5,063 bases of DNA from Pseudomonadota bacterium (GTDB lineage: Bacteria > Pseudomonadota > Alphaproteobacteria > Rhodospirillales > Casp-alpha2): the NCBI GenBank assembly GCA_027620395.1, contig JAQBZY010000161.1, forward strand, positions 1 through 5,063, read 5' to 3'. Positions 1 through 5,063 of the stretch are shown piece by piece. Each line of letters opens with the position of its first letter. The stretch's first letter is position 1. A model generated the notes under the pieces. That model ran no database searches and was not told the origin of the DNA. It was given only the letters and a program-made list of their open reading frames with translations. The position numbers were made by a program, and so were the translations under genes.

Positions 1-999
1 GTGGTCGAGGCTAACATGGGCGCGATATCCGCGGTGCTTGCCTATGGCAGCGAGGACCAGAAGCGCCAATGGGCCGACGGCGTGCTGGGCGGGGACAAGC
101 CGGCGATCTGCATCACCGAGCCCGAAGCCGGCTCCGCGGCCACCGATATGACCACCAAGGCGGTCAAGAAGGGCAACGCCTACGTCATCAATGGCCGCAA
201 GCATTGGATCACCGGCGGCGGCGTCTCGAAATTCCATTTGATCTTCGCCCGCGTCTTCGAGGACGGCGAGGAAAAGGGCATCGGCGGCTTCATCGCCGTC
301 AGGGGCGAGGCCGAAGGCCTAATCGTCGGCACCCGCGAGCCGGCCATGGGTTTGCGCGGCATTCCGGAATGCGAAATGATCTTCGAGGATCTGTTGGTGC
401 CGGAAGAAATGGCGCTGATACCGCCGGAAGGCATCAAGCGCGGCTTCGCGGGCTTGATGAATGCCTACAACTCGCAACGCGTCGGTGCCGCCACGGTGGC
501 GCTCGGCATCGCCGAAGGCGCCTACGAAAAGGCGCTCGCGTATTCCCAGGAGCGCGAGCAGTTCGGCCGCCCGATTTGCGAATTCCAGGGTTTGCAGTGG
601 ATGCTGGCCGACATGTCGGTCGGCTTGGCCGCGGCGCAGGCGCTGGTCTACAAGACAGCGGCGAGCGCCGAGACGCAACATGGCGGCTTCCCCGACATGC
701 TGATGGCGGCACAGGCGAAAATTCTCGCCTCCGAGACTGCGATCAAGGTGACGTCCGACGCCTTGCAGGTATTCGGCGCCGCCGGTTATTCCCGGAACGT
801 GCCGATGGAGCGGATGTACCGCGATGCCAGGATGTTCACCATCGGCGGCGGTACGGCGCAGGTGCTCCGAAATCTGGTCGCCGGCAAGATCCTCAACCGC
901 AAGCTGCCGCAGACCCGGGATGGCTACGTCAAGGCCCAGACCAAGGACAAAGCCAAGGGGAAAGCCAAGGGCAAAGGGCGAGCCGAGGCCGCGGAATGA
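1..999 (+). CDS. Acyl-CoA dehydrogenase-superfamily flavoprotein, 5'-truncated; possible sulfinopropionyl-CoA desulfinase-type
   Basis: This is the C-terminal 332 residues of an acyl-CoA dehydrogenase-fold FAD protein. The reading frame is open at the left edge, so the GTG at base 1 is an internal valine; about 85-90 residues are missing compared with a usual length near 390. Visible family blocks are CITEPEAGSAATDM (37-50), NGRKHWITGGG (64-74), QFGRPI plus EFQ (187-196) and QVFGAAGYS through RMYRDAR (256-277). The active site is odd. The Glu of the medium-chain type should sit in the IYEGT motif, but here it reads IGGGT (Gly283). The alternative Glu of isovaleryl- and long-chain enzymes precedes the Arg of NSQR, where this protein has Gln159. 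From memory, 3-sulfinopropionyl-CoA desulfinase also lacks the Glu and uses Gln246 with Arg84; Arg84 would lie just outside this window. The last 20 or so residues are a Lys/Ala/Gly-rich tail. The stop overlaps the next start. The fold is certain; the desulfinase role is inferred. Confidence 0.93.
   Translation: MVEANMGAISAVLAYGSEDQKRQWADGVLGGDKPAICITEPEAGSAATDMTTKAVKKGNAYVINGRKHWITGGGVSKFHLIFARVFEDGEEKGIGGFIAVRGEAEGLIVGTREPAMGLRGIPECEMIFEDLLVPEEMALIPPEGIKRGFAGLMNAYNSQRVGAATVALGIAEGAYEKALAYSQEREQFGRPICEFQGLQWMLADMSVGLAAAQALVYKTAASAETQHGGFPDMLMAAQAKILASETAIKVTSDALQVFGAAGYSRNVPMERMYRDARMFTIGGGTAQVLRNLVAGKILNRKLPQTRDGYVKAQTKDKAKGKAKGKGRAEAAE
949..972 (+). repeat. Two tandem copies of a 12-base unit coding a Lys-rich tail
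   Basis: AAAGCCAAGGGG (949-960) is followed directly by AAAGCCAAGGGC (961-972) and then AAAGGG. The repeat is in frame and encodes KAKGKAKGKG near the C-terminus of the acyl-CoA dehydrogenase homologue, beyond the conserved fold, which ends around RKLPQTRDGY (residues 300-309). It is probably a slippage-prone disordered tail. Confidence 0.85.
984..988 (+). promoter_or_regulatory. Ribosome binding site for the ThDP enzyme, inside the upstream gene
   Basis: CGAGG lies 7 bases before the ATG at 996, within the last codons of the upstream gene. Together with the ATGA stop/start overlap it fixes the start at 996 and suggests translational coupling. It also rules out the long in-frame extension to base 69, which only shadows the upstream gene. 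Confidence 0.6.
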
Positions 1000-2612
1000 T
1001 CACCAATTCAGATCTGATCGCGCAACGGCTTTATGATGCCGGCTGCCGGCATGCCTTCGGCATCCCGGGCGGCGAGGTATTGGCATTGATGCAGGCGCTG
1101 GAAAAGGCCGGCATCCAATTTCATCTGGTCAAGCACGAGAACTCGGGCGGGTTCATGGCCGAGGGCACTTACCATGCGACCGGCGCGCCGGGAATTTTGT
1201 TGGCCACGGTCGGCCCGGGGGTAGTCAACGCGGTCAACGTCGTTGTTAACGCCTGGCAGGATCAGGTGCCGATGATCTTCCTGACCGGCTGCGTCGATGC
1301 CGCCGAAGCCGAGACCTACACCCATCAGGTGTTCGACCACGCCGCCGTGATAAAGCCGATTTCGAAGGCCAGCTTCGTCGCCGCCGACGGCGCGGTCGAT
1401 GTCATCGTCGATAAGGCCGTCGCCATCGCGCTCGCCGATCCGCCGGGCCCGGTGCATATCGACATGCCGATCGGGTTGGCGGCGAAAGCGGCGAAGCCGA
1501 GTGGCTTTCCAGGCCGTAACCGTCCGGCGACGGTGGGTCCGGCGTCCGGGCCGGAACTCGATCGCGCTAGGGACGCGCTGGCCCAGGCCGAGCGGCCATT
1601 GATCCTCGCCGGCGTCGATGTGTTGCACCATGACGCGGCAGCGGGCTTGGCGGAAATGGCTGACCGGCTGAACATTCCGGTGCTCACCAGCTACAAGGCC
1701 AAGGGGGTGATCGCTGAAGACCATCCGCTCGCCATGGGTGGGCACGGCCTGTCGCCGAAGTCGTTCAAGATACTGAAGCCGCTGATCGACGCTGCCGACG
1801 TGATCCTTCTCGCCGGGTACGACCCGATCGAAATGCGGATCGATTGGCGCCATGCGTGGCGGCCCGGCACCGCTGGCAAGACGGTGATCGAAATCGCCGG
1901 GCATGCGAATACCCATTTCGTGCATCAATCCGACATCAGTTTCATTTGCGATGTCGGCGCAGGATTGCAGGCGCTTGGCCAAGGTCTCAATGGACATCCG
2001 ACCTGGCCCGACGGCGAGGTCCGACAGACCCGGGCTCAGCTCAAGGAAGCGTTCCCCTCGGACGAAGCGTGGGGGCCGGCGGCGGTGATCGATGCCGCCA
2101 GGCGCGCTTTTCCGAAGCATGGTCTTGCCGCCGTGGACACCGGCGCGCACCGTATATTGTTGAGCCAGCAGTGGACCTGTTTCGAGCCCAGAACGCTGGT
2201 TCAATCGACAGGGCTCTGCACCATGGGTTGCGCGCTGCCGCTGGCGATCGGCCACAAGCTTGCCAATCCCAGCCGGCCGGTGATCGCGTTTACTGGTGAT
2301 GCCGGACTGGAAATGATCCTGGGAGAATTGGCGACGCTCCGAGACATGAAGCTACCGGTGATCATCGTCGTCTTTGTCGATGAATCGTTGGGCCTGATCG
2401 AGTTGAAGCAGCGCGCCAACGGTCAGGACAACGTCGGGGTCGATTTCGGTGGCACCGATTTTCCGGCCGTCGCCCTGGCCATGGGGGGCAGGGGTATTTG
2501 GGCCCGGAACCGCGCCGAGATAGAGCGGGCCATTGAAAGCGGTCTCGATGCCGAGACATTCACGCTGATCGCGTGCCCGATCGGCCGCAAGGCTTACGAC
2601 GGCCGCTTCTAA
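996..2612 (+). CDS. Thiamine-diphosphate-dependent enzyme, acetolactate synthase-like
   Basis: This 538-residue protein has the full three-domain layout of ThDP decarboxylases and ligases. The N-terminal pyrimidine-binding domain (about 1-165) carries the activating glutamate Glu48 in VKHEN and the TVGPGVVNAV turn (71-80). The middle domain (about 190-330) contains AGYDPIE (273-279), closer to the YDPIE motif I recall in catabolic, FAD-independent AlsS than to the RFDDR motif of anabolic acetohydroxyacid synthase. The C-terminal cofactor domain (about 360-538) has GDA at 434-436 and VDES at 461-464 in place of the usual GDG...NN magnesium/diphosphate motif; Asp435 and Asp462 are the likely Mg ligands. 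The HQxxxD stretch at 110-115 also resembles AlsS. No regulatory small subunit follows. The gene is coupled by ATGA to the acyl-CoA dehydrogenase homologue, which suggests a shared catabolic pathway. Alternatives are a sulfopyruvate- or other 2-oxoacid decarboxylase. The family is certain; the substrate is unknown. Confidence 0.93.
   Translation: MITNSDLIAQRLYDAGCRHAFGIPGGEVLALMQALEKAGIQFHLVKHENSGGFMAEGTYHATGAPGILLATVGPGVVNAVNVVVNAWQDQVPMIFLTGCVDAAEAETYTHQVFDHAAVIKPISKASFVAADGAVDVIVDKAVAIALADPPGPVHIDMPIGLAAKAAKPSGFPGRNRPATVGPASGPELDRARDALAQAERPLILAGVDVLHHDAAAGLAEMADRLNIPVLTSYKAKGVIAEDHPLAMGGHGLSPKSFKILKPLIDAADVILLAGYDPIEMRIDWRHAWRPGTAGKTVIEIAGHANTHFVHQSDISFICDVGAGLQALGQGLNGHPTWPDGEVRQTRAQLKEAFPSDEAWGPAAVIDAARRAFPKHGLAAVDTGAHRILLSQQWTCFEPRTLVQSTGLCTMGCALPLAIGHKLANPSRPVIAFTGDAGLEMILGELATLRDMKLPVIIVVFVDESLGLIELKQRANGQDNVGVDFGGTDFPAVALAMGGRGIWARNRAEIERAIESGLDAETFTLIACPIGRKAYDGRF
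1036..1052. repeat. Perfect 17-base palindrome within the start of the ThDP gene
   Basis: ATGCCGGC, a central T (1044), then GCCGGCAT gives two perfect 8-base arms 40 bases after the start codon. In RNA it could fold as a 6-bp stem with a 5-base loop. It lies in codons for D-A-G-C-R-H, and GC-rich coding DNA often gives such motifs by chance, so any role in translation is speculative. Confidence 0.5.
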
Positions 2613-3079
2613 TCTTTTTTGGGGGCGTCGTCGTTGCCGACCTCGGCGATCGCCGTTGGCAAGCCCTGGAAATTCTTATCACCGAGCGTCACGACCAGGG
2701 AATTGAGCGTCCCTTCGACGGCATTGATGGTCCTGACAGTGCCGGCGATCCGTTCGGCTAGGCTATCGTGGAAGCGGCAGGCGTCGATAATCCGCTCGCT
2801 GTTGTCGATGACGTCCTTAAAAATGGCTCGGGCGCCCGTGTATTTGATTTCTTTGCTTAAAAATTCGCCGGTCTCCTTGATTTTGGCACAGGCGGCGCGA
2901 ATTTTTTTGCTGGCCTCCGTCGATTCGTTCGAGATCGTTAGCAATTGATCGGCGGCGGTATCGAGCAGGCGGGGCTCGCCCCCGGGACGCACCTGAGCCA
3001 ACTCGGTTCGCATCTTACGAACCAATTCAAACAGTTTGAGAACTTCGATCTCCAACGCTTGTGACGGTGTGTTTGCCAT
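2609..3079 (-). CDS. Small helical protein, CheZ-like hairpin without the catalytic glutamine
   Basis: This gene encodes a 156-residue, soluble, mostly helical protein with no signal peptide or membrane segment. I do not recognise it with certainty. Residues 92-132 (DNSERIIDACRFHDSLAERI and following) resemble the second helix of the chemotaxis phosphatase CheZ, where alphaproteobacterial forms typically read like I-ACxFQDITGQRI-K. E. coli CheZ acts on CheY-P through Asp143 and Gln147 in DLTGQ. Here the matching stretch is DSLAE, so Asp105 is kept but Gln is replaced by Glu109. The usual C-terminal CheY-binding helix also appears to be missing, because the protein ends in a short charged tail (NDDAPKKD). 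The start ATG at 3079 has a good ribosome binding site 10 bases upstream. No chemotaxis genes are in view. The stop (TAG) overlaps the convergent ThDP gene's stop (TAA). It may be a divergent CheZ with another partner, or an unrelated helical-hairpin protein. Confidence 0.82.
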   Translation of the reverse strand: MANTPSQALEIEVLKLFELVRKMRTELAQVRPGGEPRLLDTAADQLLTISNESTEASKKIRAACAKIKETGEFLSKEIKYTGARAIFKDVIDNSERIIDACRFHDSLAERIAGTVRTINAVEGTLNSLVVTLGDKNFQGLPTAIAEVGNDDAPKKD

Positions 3080-3089
3080 GCGCTACCGG

Positions 3090-3094
3090 CTCCT
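3090..3094 (-). promoter_or_regulatory. Ribosome binding site for the CheZ-like gene
   Basis: On the minus strand AGGAG lies 10 bases before the ATG at 3079-3077. It supports this frame and start. Confidence 0.65.
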
Positions 3095-3182
3095 GTTTGG
3101 CACTCGCAGTCTACTCGCTTAGATGTGATCGATCTAGTCACTGGACGGGGACCGTTGGTGGGTCCATGTTTTCACCCTAAAC

Positions 3183-3188
3183 GGGGGG
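3183..3188 (+). promoter_or_regulatory. Ribosome binding site deciding the msrB start
   Basis: A run of six G (GGGGGG) ends 5 bases before the ATG at 3194. It favours this start over the in-frame ATG at 3125, whose extra 23 residues have no family resemblance. Confidence 0.55.
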
Positions 3189-3193
3189 CATCC

Positions 3194-3595
3194 ATGACCG
3201 ATAAAGTAAAGAAATCCGCCGAGGAATGGATGCAGCAGCTCGATCCGGAGGCGTTCCGGGTGCTGCGCATGAAGGCCACCGAGCGGGCCTTCGCCGGTAA
3301 ATACCATAATGCCAAGACCGAGGGCATGTATCTCTGCAAGGGCTGCGGACAACCGCTATTCGCGTCCGGGACCAAGTTCGATTCCGGGACGGGTTGGCCG
3401 AGCTTTTACGAGCCCATGGCCAAGGACGCGGTCGGCGAGGAAACCGACCGGGCTTTCTTCATGACCCGGACCGAGGTGCATTGCAGCCGCTGCGATGGCC
3501 ACTTGGGGCACGTCTTCCCGGACGGCCCGCAGCCGACCGGCCTCAGGTATTGCATCAATTCGGCGTCGCTGATCTTGAAGCCGGAGAAAGATTAG
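3194..3595 (+). CDS. msrB: Peptide-methionine (R)-S-oxide reductase MsrB
   Basis: MsrB reduces the R-epimer of methionine sulfoxide in proteins back to methionine, repairing oxidative damage, usually with thioredoxin as electron donor. The 133-residue protein is a standard full-length single-domain MsrB. Two CxxC pairs (Cys48/Cys51 in CKGC and Cys97/Cys100 in CSRC) form the structural zinc site. Other hallmarks are GTGWPSF (65-71), HLGHVFPDGP (103-112) and RYCINS (118-123), which holds the catalytic Cys120. Many MsrBs have a resolving cysteine in SGCGWPSF; here that residue is Thr66, and I see no other free cysteine, so this looks like a one-cysteine type. There is no signal peptide, so it should be cytoplasmic. 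It stands alone on the plus strand, 114 bases from the divergent CheZ-like gene, and is followed by a palindromic repeat that may end its transcript. Confidence 0.97.
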   Translation: MTDKVKKSAEEWMQQLDPEAFRVLRMKATERAFAGKYHNAKTEGMYLCKGCGQPLFASGTKFDSGTGWPSFYEPMAKDAVGEETDRAFFMTRTEVHCSRCDGHLGHVFPDGPQPTGLRYCINSASLILKPEKD

Positions 3596-3606
3596 CTCGC
3601 GGGCCG

Positions 3607-3707
3607 CATCCTTCGAGACGGCTGCTTCGCATCCTCCTCAGGATGAGACCGAAACACCATTCCTCATCCTGAGGAGCCCGCGGTTGCGGGCGTCTCGAAG
3701 GATGAGG
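3607..3707. repeat. Large palindromic intergenic repeat: two inverted REP-like units, possible bidirectional terminator
   Basis: Two units face each other between convergent msrB and the GST genes. CATCCTTCGAGACG (3607-3620) is the exact reverse complement of 3691-3704, and CTCCTCAGGATGAG (3634-3647) is the exact reverse complement of 3663-3676. The sequences between these blocks (3621-3633 and 3677-3690) do not match. The right unit alone can form a 9-bp stem (CCTCATCCT 3662-3670 with AGGATGAGG 3699-3707) with an inner CCCGC/GCGGG hairpin (3677-3690). The left unit can pair CATCCT (3607-3612) with AGGATG (3640-3645). From memory, elements with ends like CCTCATCCTGAGGAG and GTCTCGAAGGATGAGG are scattered in many copies in alphaproteobacterial genomes. 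I see no transposase or clear target duplication. The convergent position suits transcription termination on both strands. Confidence 0.88.
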
Positions 3708-3714
3708 TGGTGGC

Positions 3715-4473
3715 TCACCCCGCCGGCTTGTAAGCGGGATCGCCCTGCTCGTCGTAGCCGCCGATCAGCGCCTTCGGATATGCCGGCCGGGCTTGAATCC
3801 GGGCCCACCAGTCGGCCAAGGCGGGGCGGTTCTTGGCACTGACCTCGTCGGGGGCGATTTCTTCCAGGCGCCGGACATACGGCACGGCGGCGATGTCGGC
3901 CAAGGAATACGACTTGCCGACGATCCAGCCGTCGCGGGCGGCGCCTTGCTCGATCCGCTCGGCCATGCCGATAAGCACATTCAAGGCGGACTGCAGATCT
4001 TCGTCGGTATAAGGATCGCGCGCCATCTTGTACCAGACCTTGCGGCGCTCCTCGGTCGGCACCGCGGCAAGCCGGGCCTCCAGTTCTTGGTCCGACCATT
4101 TTTCCGCCACCGGCCGCATTCGGCGCATCCAGTTGTGCTTTTGCACCGCCGGCAGACAAGTGTCGTCGATGTACAATGAGAACAGCCGGATCTCGAAGCG
4201 CTGGCGGGCGTCTTTTGGCATCAGCGGCGGTTCCGGATAAGTCTCGTCGAGATATTCGTTGATCAGGTTGCTTTCGACGAACGGCACGCCGTCGATCAGA
4301 AGCGCCGGCACCTTGCCGGACGGGTTCAGTTTCTTGAACCAATCCGAATGGTGCTCGAAAGATAAAATGTCGATCGGCTTGCTTTCGTAATCGAGACCCT
4401 TTTCCGCCATGCAGAGGCGGAGCTTCCTGGACGCGCTCGACGTCCAGCCGTGATAGAGCACAAATTCAGACAT
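3715..4473 (-). CDS. Glutathione S-transferase family protein, LigF (beta-etherase)-like
   Basis: This 252-residue cytosolic glutathione S-transferase has an N-terminal thioredoxin-like domain (about 1-85): a candidate catalytic serine in the TSSAS stretch (11-15), a cis-proline in KVPALL (Pro56) and the ES pair at 67-68 that binds the glutathione gamma-glutamyl group. The helical C-terminal domain carries the usual capping motif SLADIA (190-195). FEHHSDWFKKLNPSGKVPAL (39-58) and a long insert around WSDQELEARLAAVPTEE (126-142) match what I recall of LigF, the GST that cleaves beta-aryl ethers of lignin dimers in sphingomonads. The substrate here is unknown, as many LigF-like proteins are uncharacterised. 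The start at 4473 follows LYHGW-type GST N-termini and has a ribosome binding site; an in-frame start at 4563 would add 30 non-conserved residues overlapping the upstream gene. It is the second gene of a likely GST operon. Confidence 0.94.
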   Translation of the reverse strand: MSEFVLYHGWTSSASRKLRLCMAEKGLDYESKPIDILSFEHHSDWFKKLNPSGKVPALLIDGVPFVESNLINEYLDETYPEPPLMPKDARQRFEIRLFSLYIDDTCLPAVQKHNWMRRMRPVAEKWSDQELEARLAAVPTEERRKVWYKMARDPYTDEDLQSALNVLIGMAERIEQGAARDGWIVGKSYSLADIAAVPYVRRLEEIAPDEVSAKNRPALADWWARIQARPAYPKALIGGYDEQGDPAYKPAG

Positions 4474-4481
4474 GGCTGAAA

Positions 4482-4485
4482 CTCC
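4482..4485 (-). promoter_or_regulatory. Ribosome binding site deciding the start of the LigF-like GST
   Basis: On the minus strand GGAG lies 8 bases before the ATG at 4473, in the 29-base gap after the upstream GST stop. It fixes the start here rather than at 4563. Confidence 0.65.
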
Positions 4486-4502
4486 AGGGCCGACGCTGCC
4501 CG

Positions 4503-5063
4503 TCAAAAGTCGGATTTGGTGATCGGAACGTAACCCGGCAGCGCCGCCATGCGGCCGAGCCAACCGCGAACATTTGGGTAGGGTTTAAGATTGAATCCGC
4601 CTTCATCGGCGACGTGAGTATAAGCATAGAGCGCGATATCGGCGATCGAAGGACCGGCGCCGACGAACCAAGGCCGCCCACCCGCGAGATGTCCTTCCAT
4701 GACGCCGAGCGCCTTGAAGCCGGCTTCTTGTTTGCCGGCAATTTGCGCCTTTTGCACCTCGTTCAGTTCCGGAAGATGCATCCAGAAGCGGACCGTGGCG
4801 ATATTGGGCTCGTGGCTGTACTGCTCGAAGCACATCCAACTGATGGCCTGGGCATGCGTCAGGCGGTCATCCGGCAGATACGGCGTGCCTTCCGCCAGAT
4901 AGTGCAGGATGGCATTGGACTCGGCGAGCGGCGTGCCGTCTTCCAGGACTAGAACCGGTATTTTGCCGTTCGGGTTGATGGCTAGGTATTCAGGCGTCCG
5001 GGTCTCGCCCTTGACGATGTCGTGCAGCACCAGCTTGAACCGGATGCCAAGCAGCGACATCAA
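4503..5063 (-). CDS. Glutathione S-transferase family protein, 5'-truncated by the window edge
   Basis: The C-terminal 186 residues of a second glutathione S-transferase are present. The frame is open at the right edge; the first visible codon (TTG) is internal and about 15-20 N-terminal residues, including the catalytic residue region, are missing. Visible motifs are the cis-proline loop NPNGKIPVL (30-38, Pro36), the glutathione-binding ESNAILHYLA (48-57) and the capping box SIADIALYAYTH (139-150), ending with the common GST pattern of a Pro-rich turn and W (YPNVRGWLGRM, 162-172). The closest resemblance is to short bacterial beta/theta-like GSTs of about 200 residues; the substrate cannot be told. 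It lies 29 bases upstream of the LigF-like GST on the same strand, so both are probably on one transcript. The two proteins are clearly not recent duplicates. Confidence 0.93.
   Translation of the reverse strand: MMSLLGIRFKLVLHDIVKGETRTPEYLAINPNGKIPVLVLEDGTPLAESNAILHYLAEGTPYLPDDRLTHAQAISWMCFEQYSHEPNIATVRFWMHLPELNEVQKAQIAGKQEAGFKALGVMEGHLAGGRPWFVGAGPSIADIALYAYTHVADEGGFNLKPYPNVRGWLGRMAALPGYVPITKSDF

Noticed and set aside
69..995. Open frame extending the ThDP gene upstream by about 309 residues in another frame of the acyl-CoA dehydrogenase gene
   Set aside because: The extra sequence is Arg/Gly-rich shadow translation of a clearly real gene; the ThDP fold starts at the ATG at 996 with its own ribosome binding site.
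1008..2255. 415-residue open frame on the minus strand
   Set aside because: It is antisense to the ThDP gene, has no recognisable domain and has the composition typical of shadows in GC-rich DNA.
3125..3165. Short inverted repeats in the divergent spacer (GTGA/TCAC at 3125-3141; GGACC/GGTCC at 3149-3165)
   Set aside because: Arms of 4 and 5 bases are expected by chance; not enough for an operator or leader hairpin.
3155..3183. Possible sigma-70 promoter for msrB (TTGGTG, 17 bases, TAAACG)
   Set aside because: Only about half the consensus bases match at each box, and the transcript would start almost at the ATG, leaving no room for the ribosome binding site.
3125..3193. Longer msrB start adding 23 residues
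   Set aside because: The extension has no family resemblance, and the ATG at 3194 has a G-rich ribosome binding site at the right distance.
4474..4563. Longer start for the LigF-like GST adding 30 residues
   Set aside because: The extension overlaps the upstream GST gene and is not GST-like; the ATG at 4473 has a ribosome binding site and begins the first beta strand.
4603..4952. Several short open frames on both strands within the truncated GST
   Set aside because: They are shadows of the GST frame, which carries the conserved GST motifs throughout.

Overview
The window is GC-rich, tightly packed bacterial chromosome. The codon usage, the gene types and a palindromic repeat at 3607-3707 of a kind I associate with alphaproteobacterial genomes suggest an alphaproteobacterium, perhaps Rhodospirillales-like. 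The taxonomic call is an inference. There are six protein genes, two of them cut by the window edges. I see no RNA genes, CRISPR array, transposase or phage genes.

Left block (1-2612, plus strand): the 3' part of an acyl-CoA dehydrogenase-superfamily gene, followed by a complete thiamine-diphosphate (ThDP) enzyme of the acetolactate synthase type. The two overlap by ATGA, so they are almost certainly one translationally coupled unit. The acyl-CoA dehydrogenase homologue appears to lack the catalytic glutamate at both positions known for the family. It has Gln at one (residue 159 of the fragment) and Gly at the other (residue 283). This is the pattern I recall for 3-sulfinopropionyl-CoA desulfinase, an FAD protein that removes sulfite instead of dehydrogenating. 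A desulfinase-like enzyme paired with a ThDP enzyme is the most interesting feature here.

Middle block (2609-3595): a small helical protein on the minus strand (2609-3079), whose stop codon overlaps the ThDP gene's stop. Its C-terminal half resembles the CheZ phosphatase hairpin, but Glu stands where the catalytic Gln is expected. A 114-base divergent spacer separates it from a methionine-R-sulfoxide reductase (msrB, 3194-3595, plus strand). That enzyme keeps its four zinc cysteines and the catalytic cysteine but lacks the common resolving cysteine.

Right block (3596-5063): a large palindromic intergenic repeat lies between msrB and two minus-strand glutathione S-transferase genes. The GST genes are 29 bases apart and probably co-transcribed. 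The first-transcribed one (4503-5063) runs off the window. The second (3715-4473) resembles LigF-type beta-etherase GSTs. Functionally the window is a mix of acyl-CoA or organosulfur metabolism, sulfoxide repair and glutathione chemistry. Only the left pair and the GST pair look like true operons.
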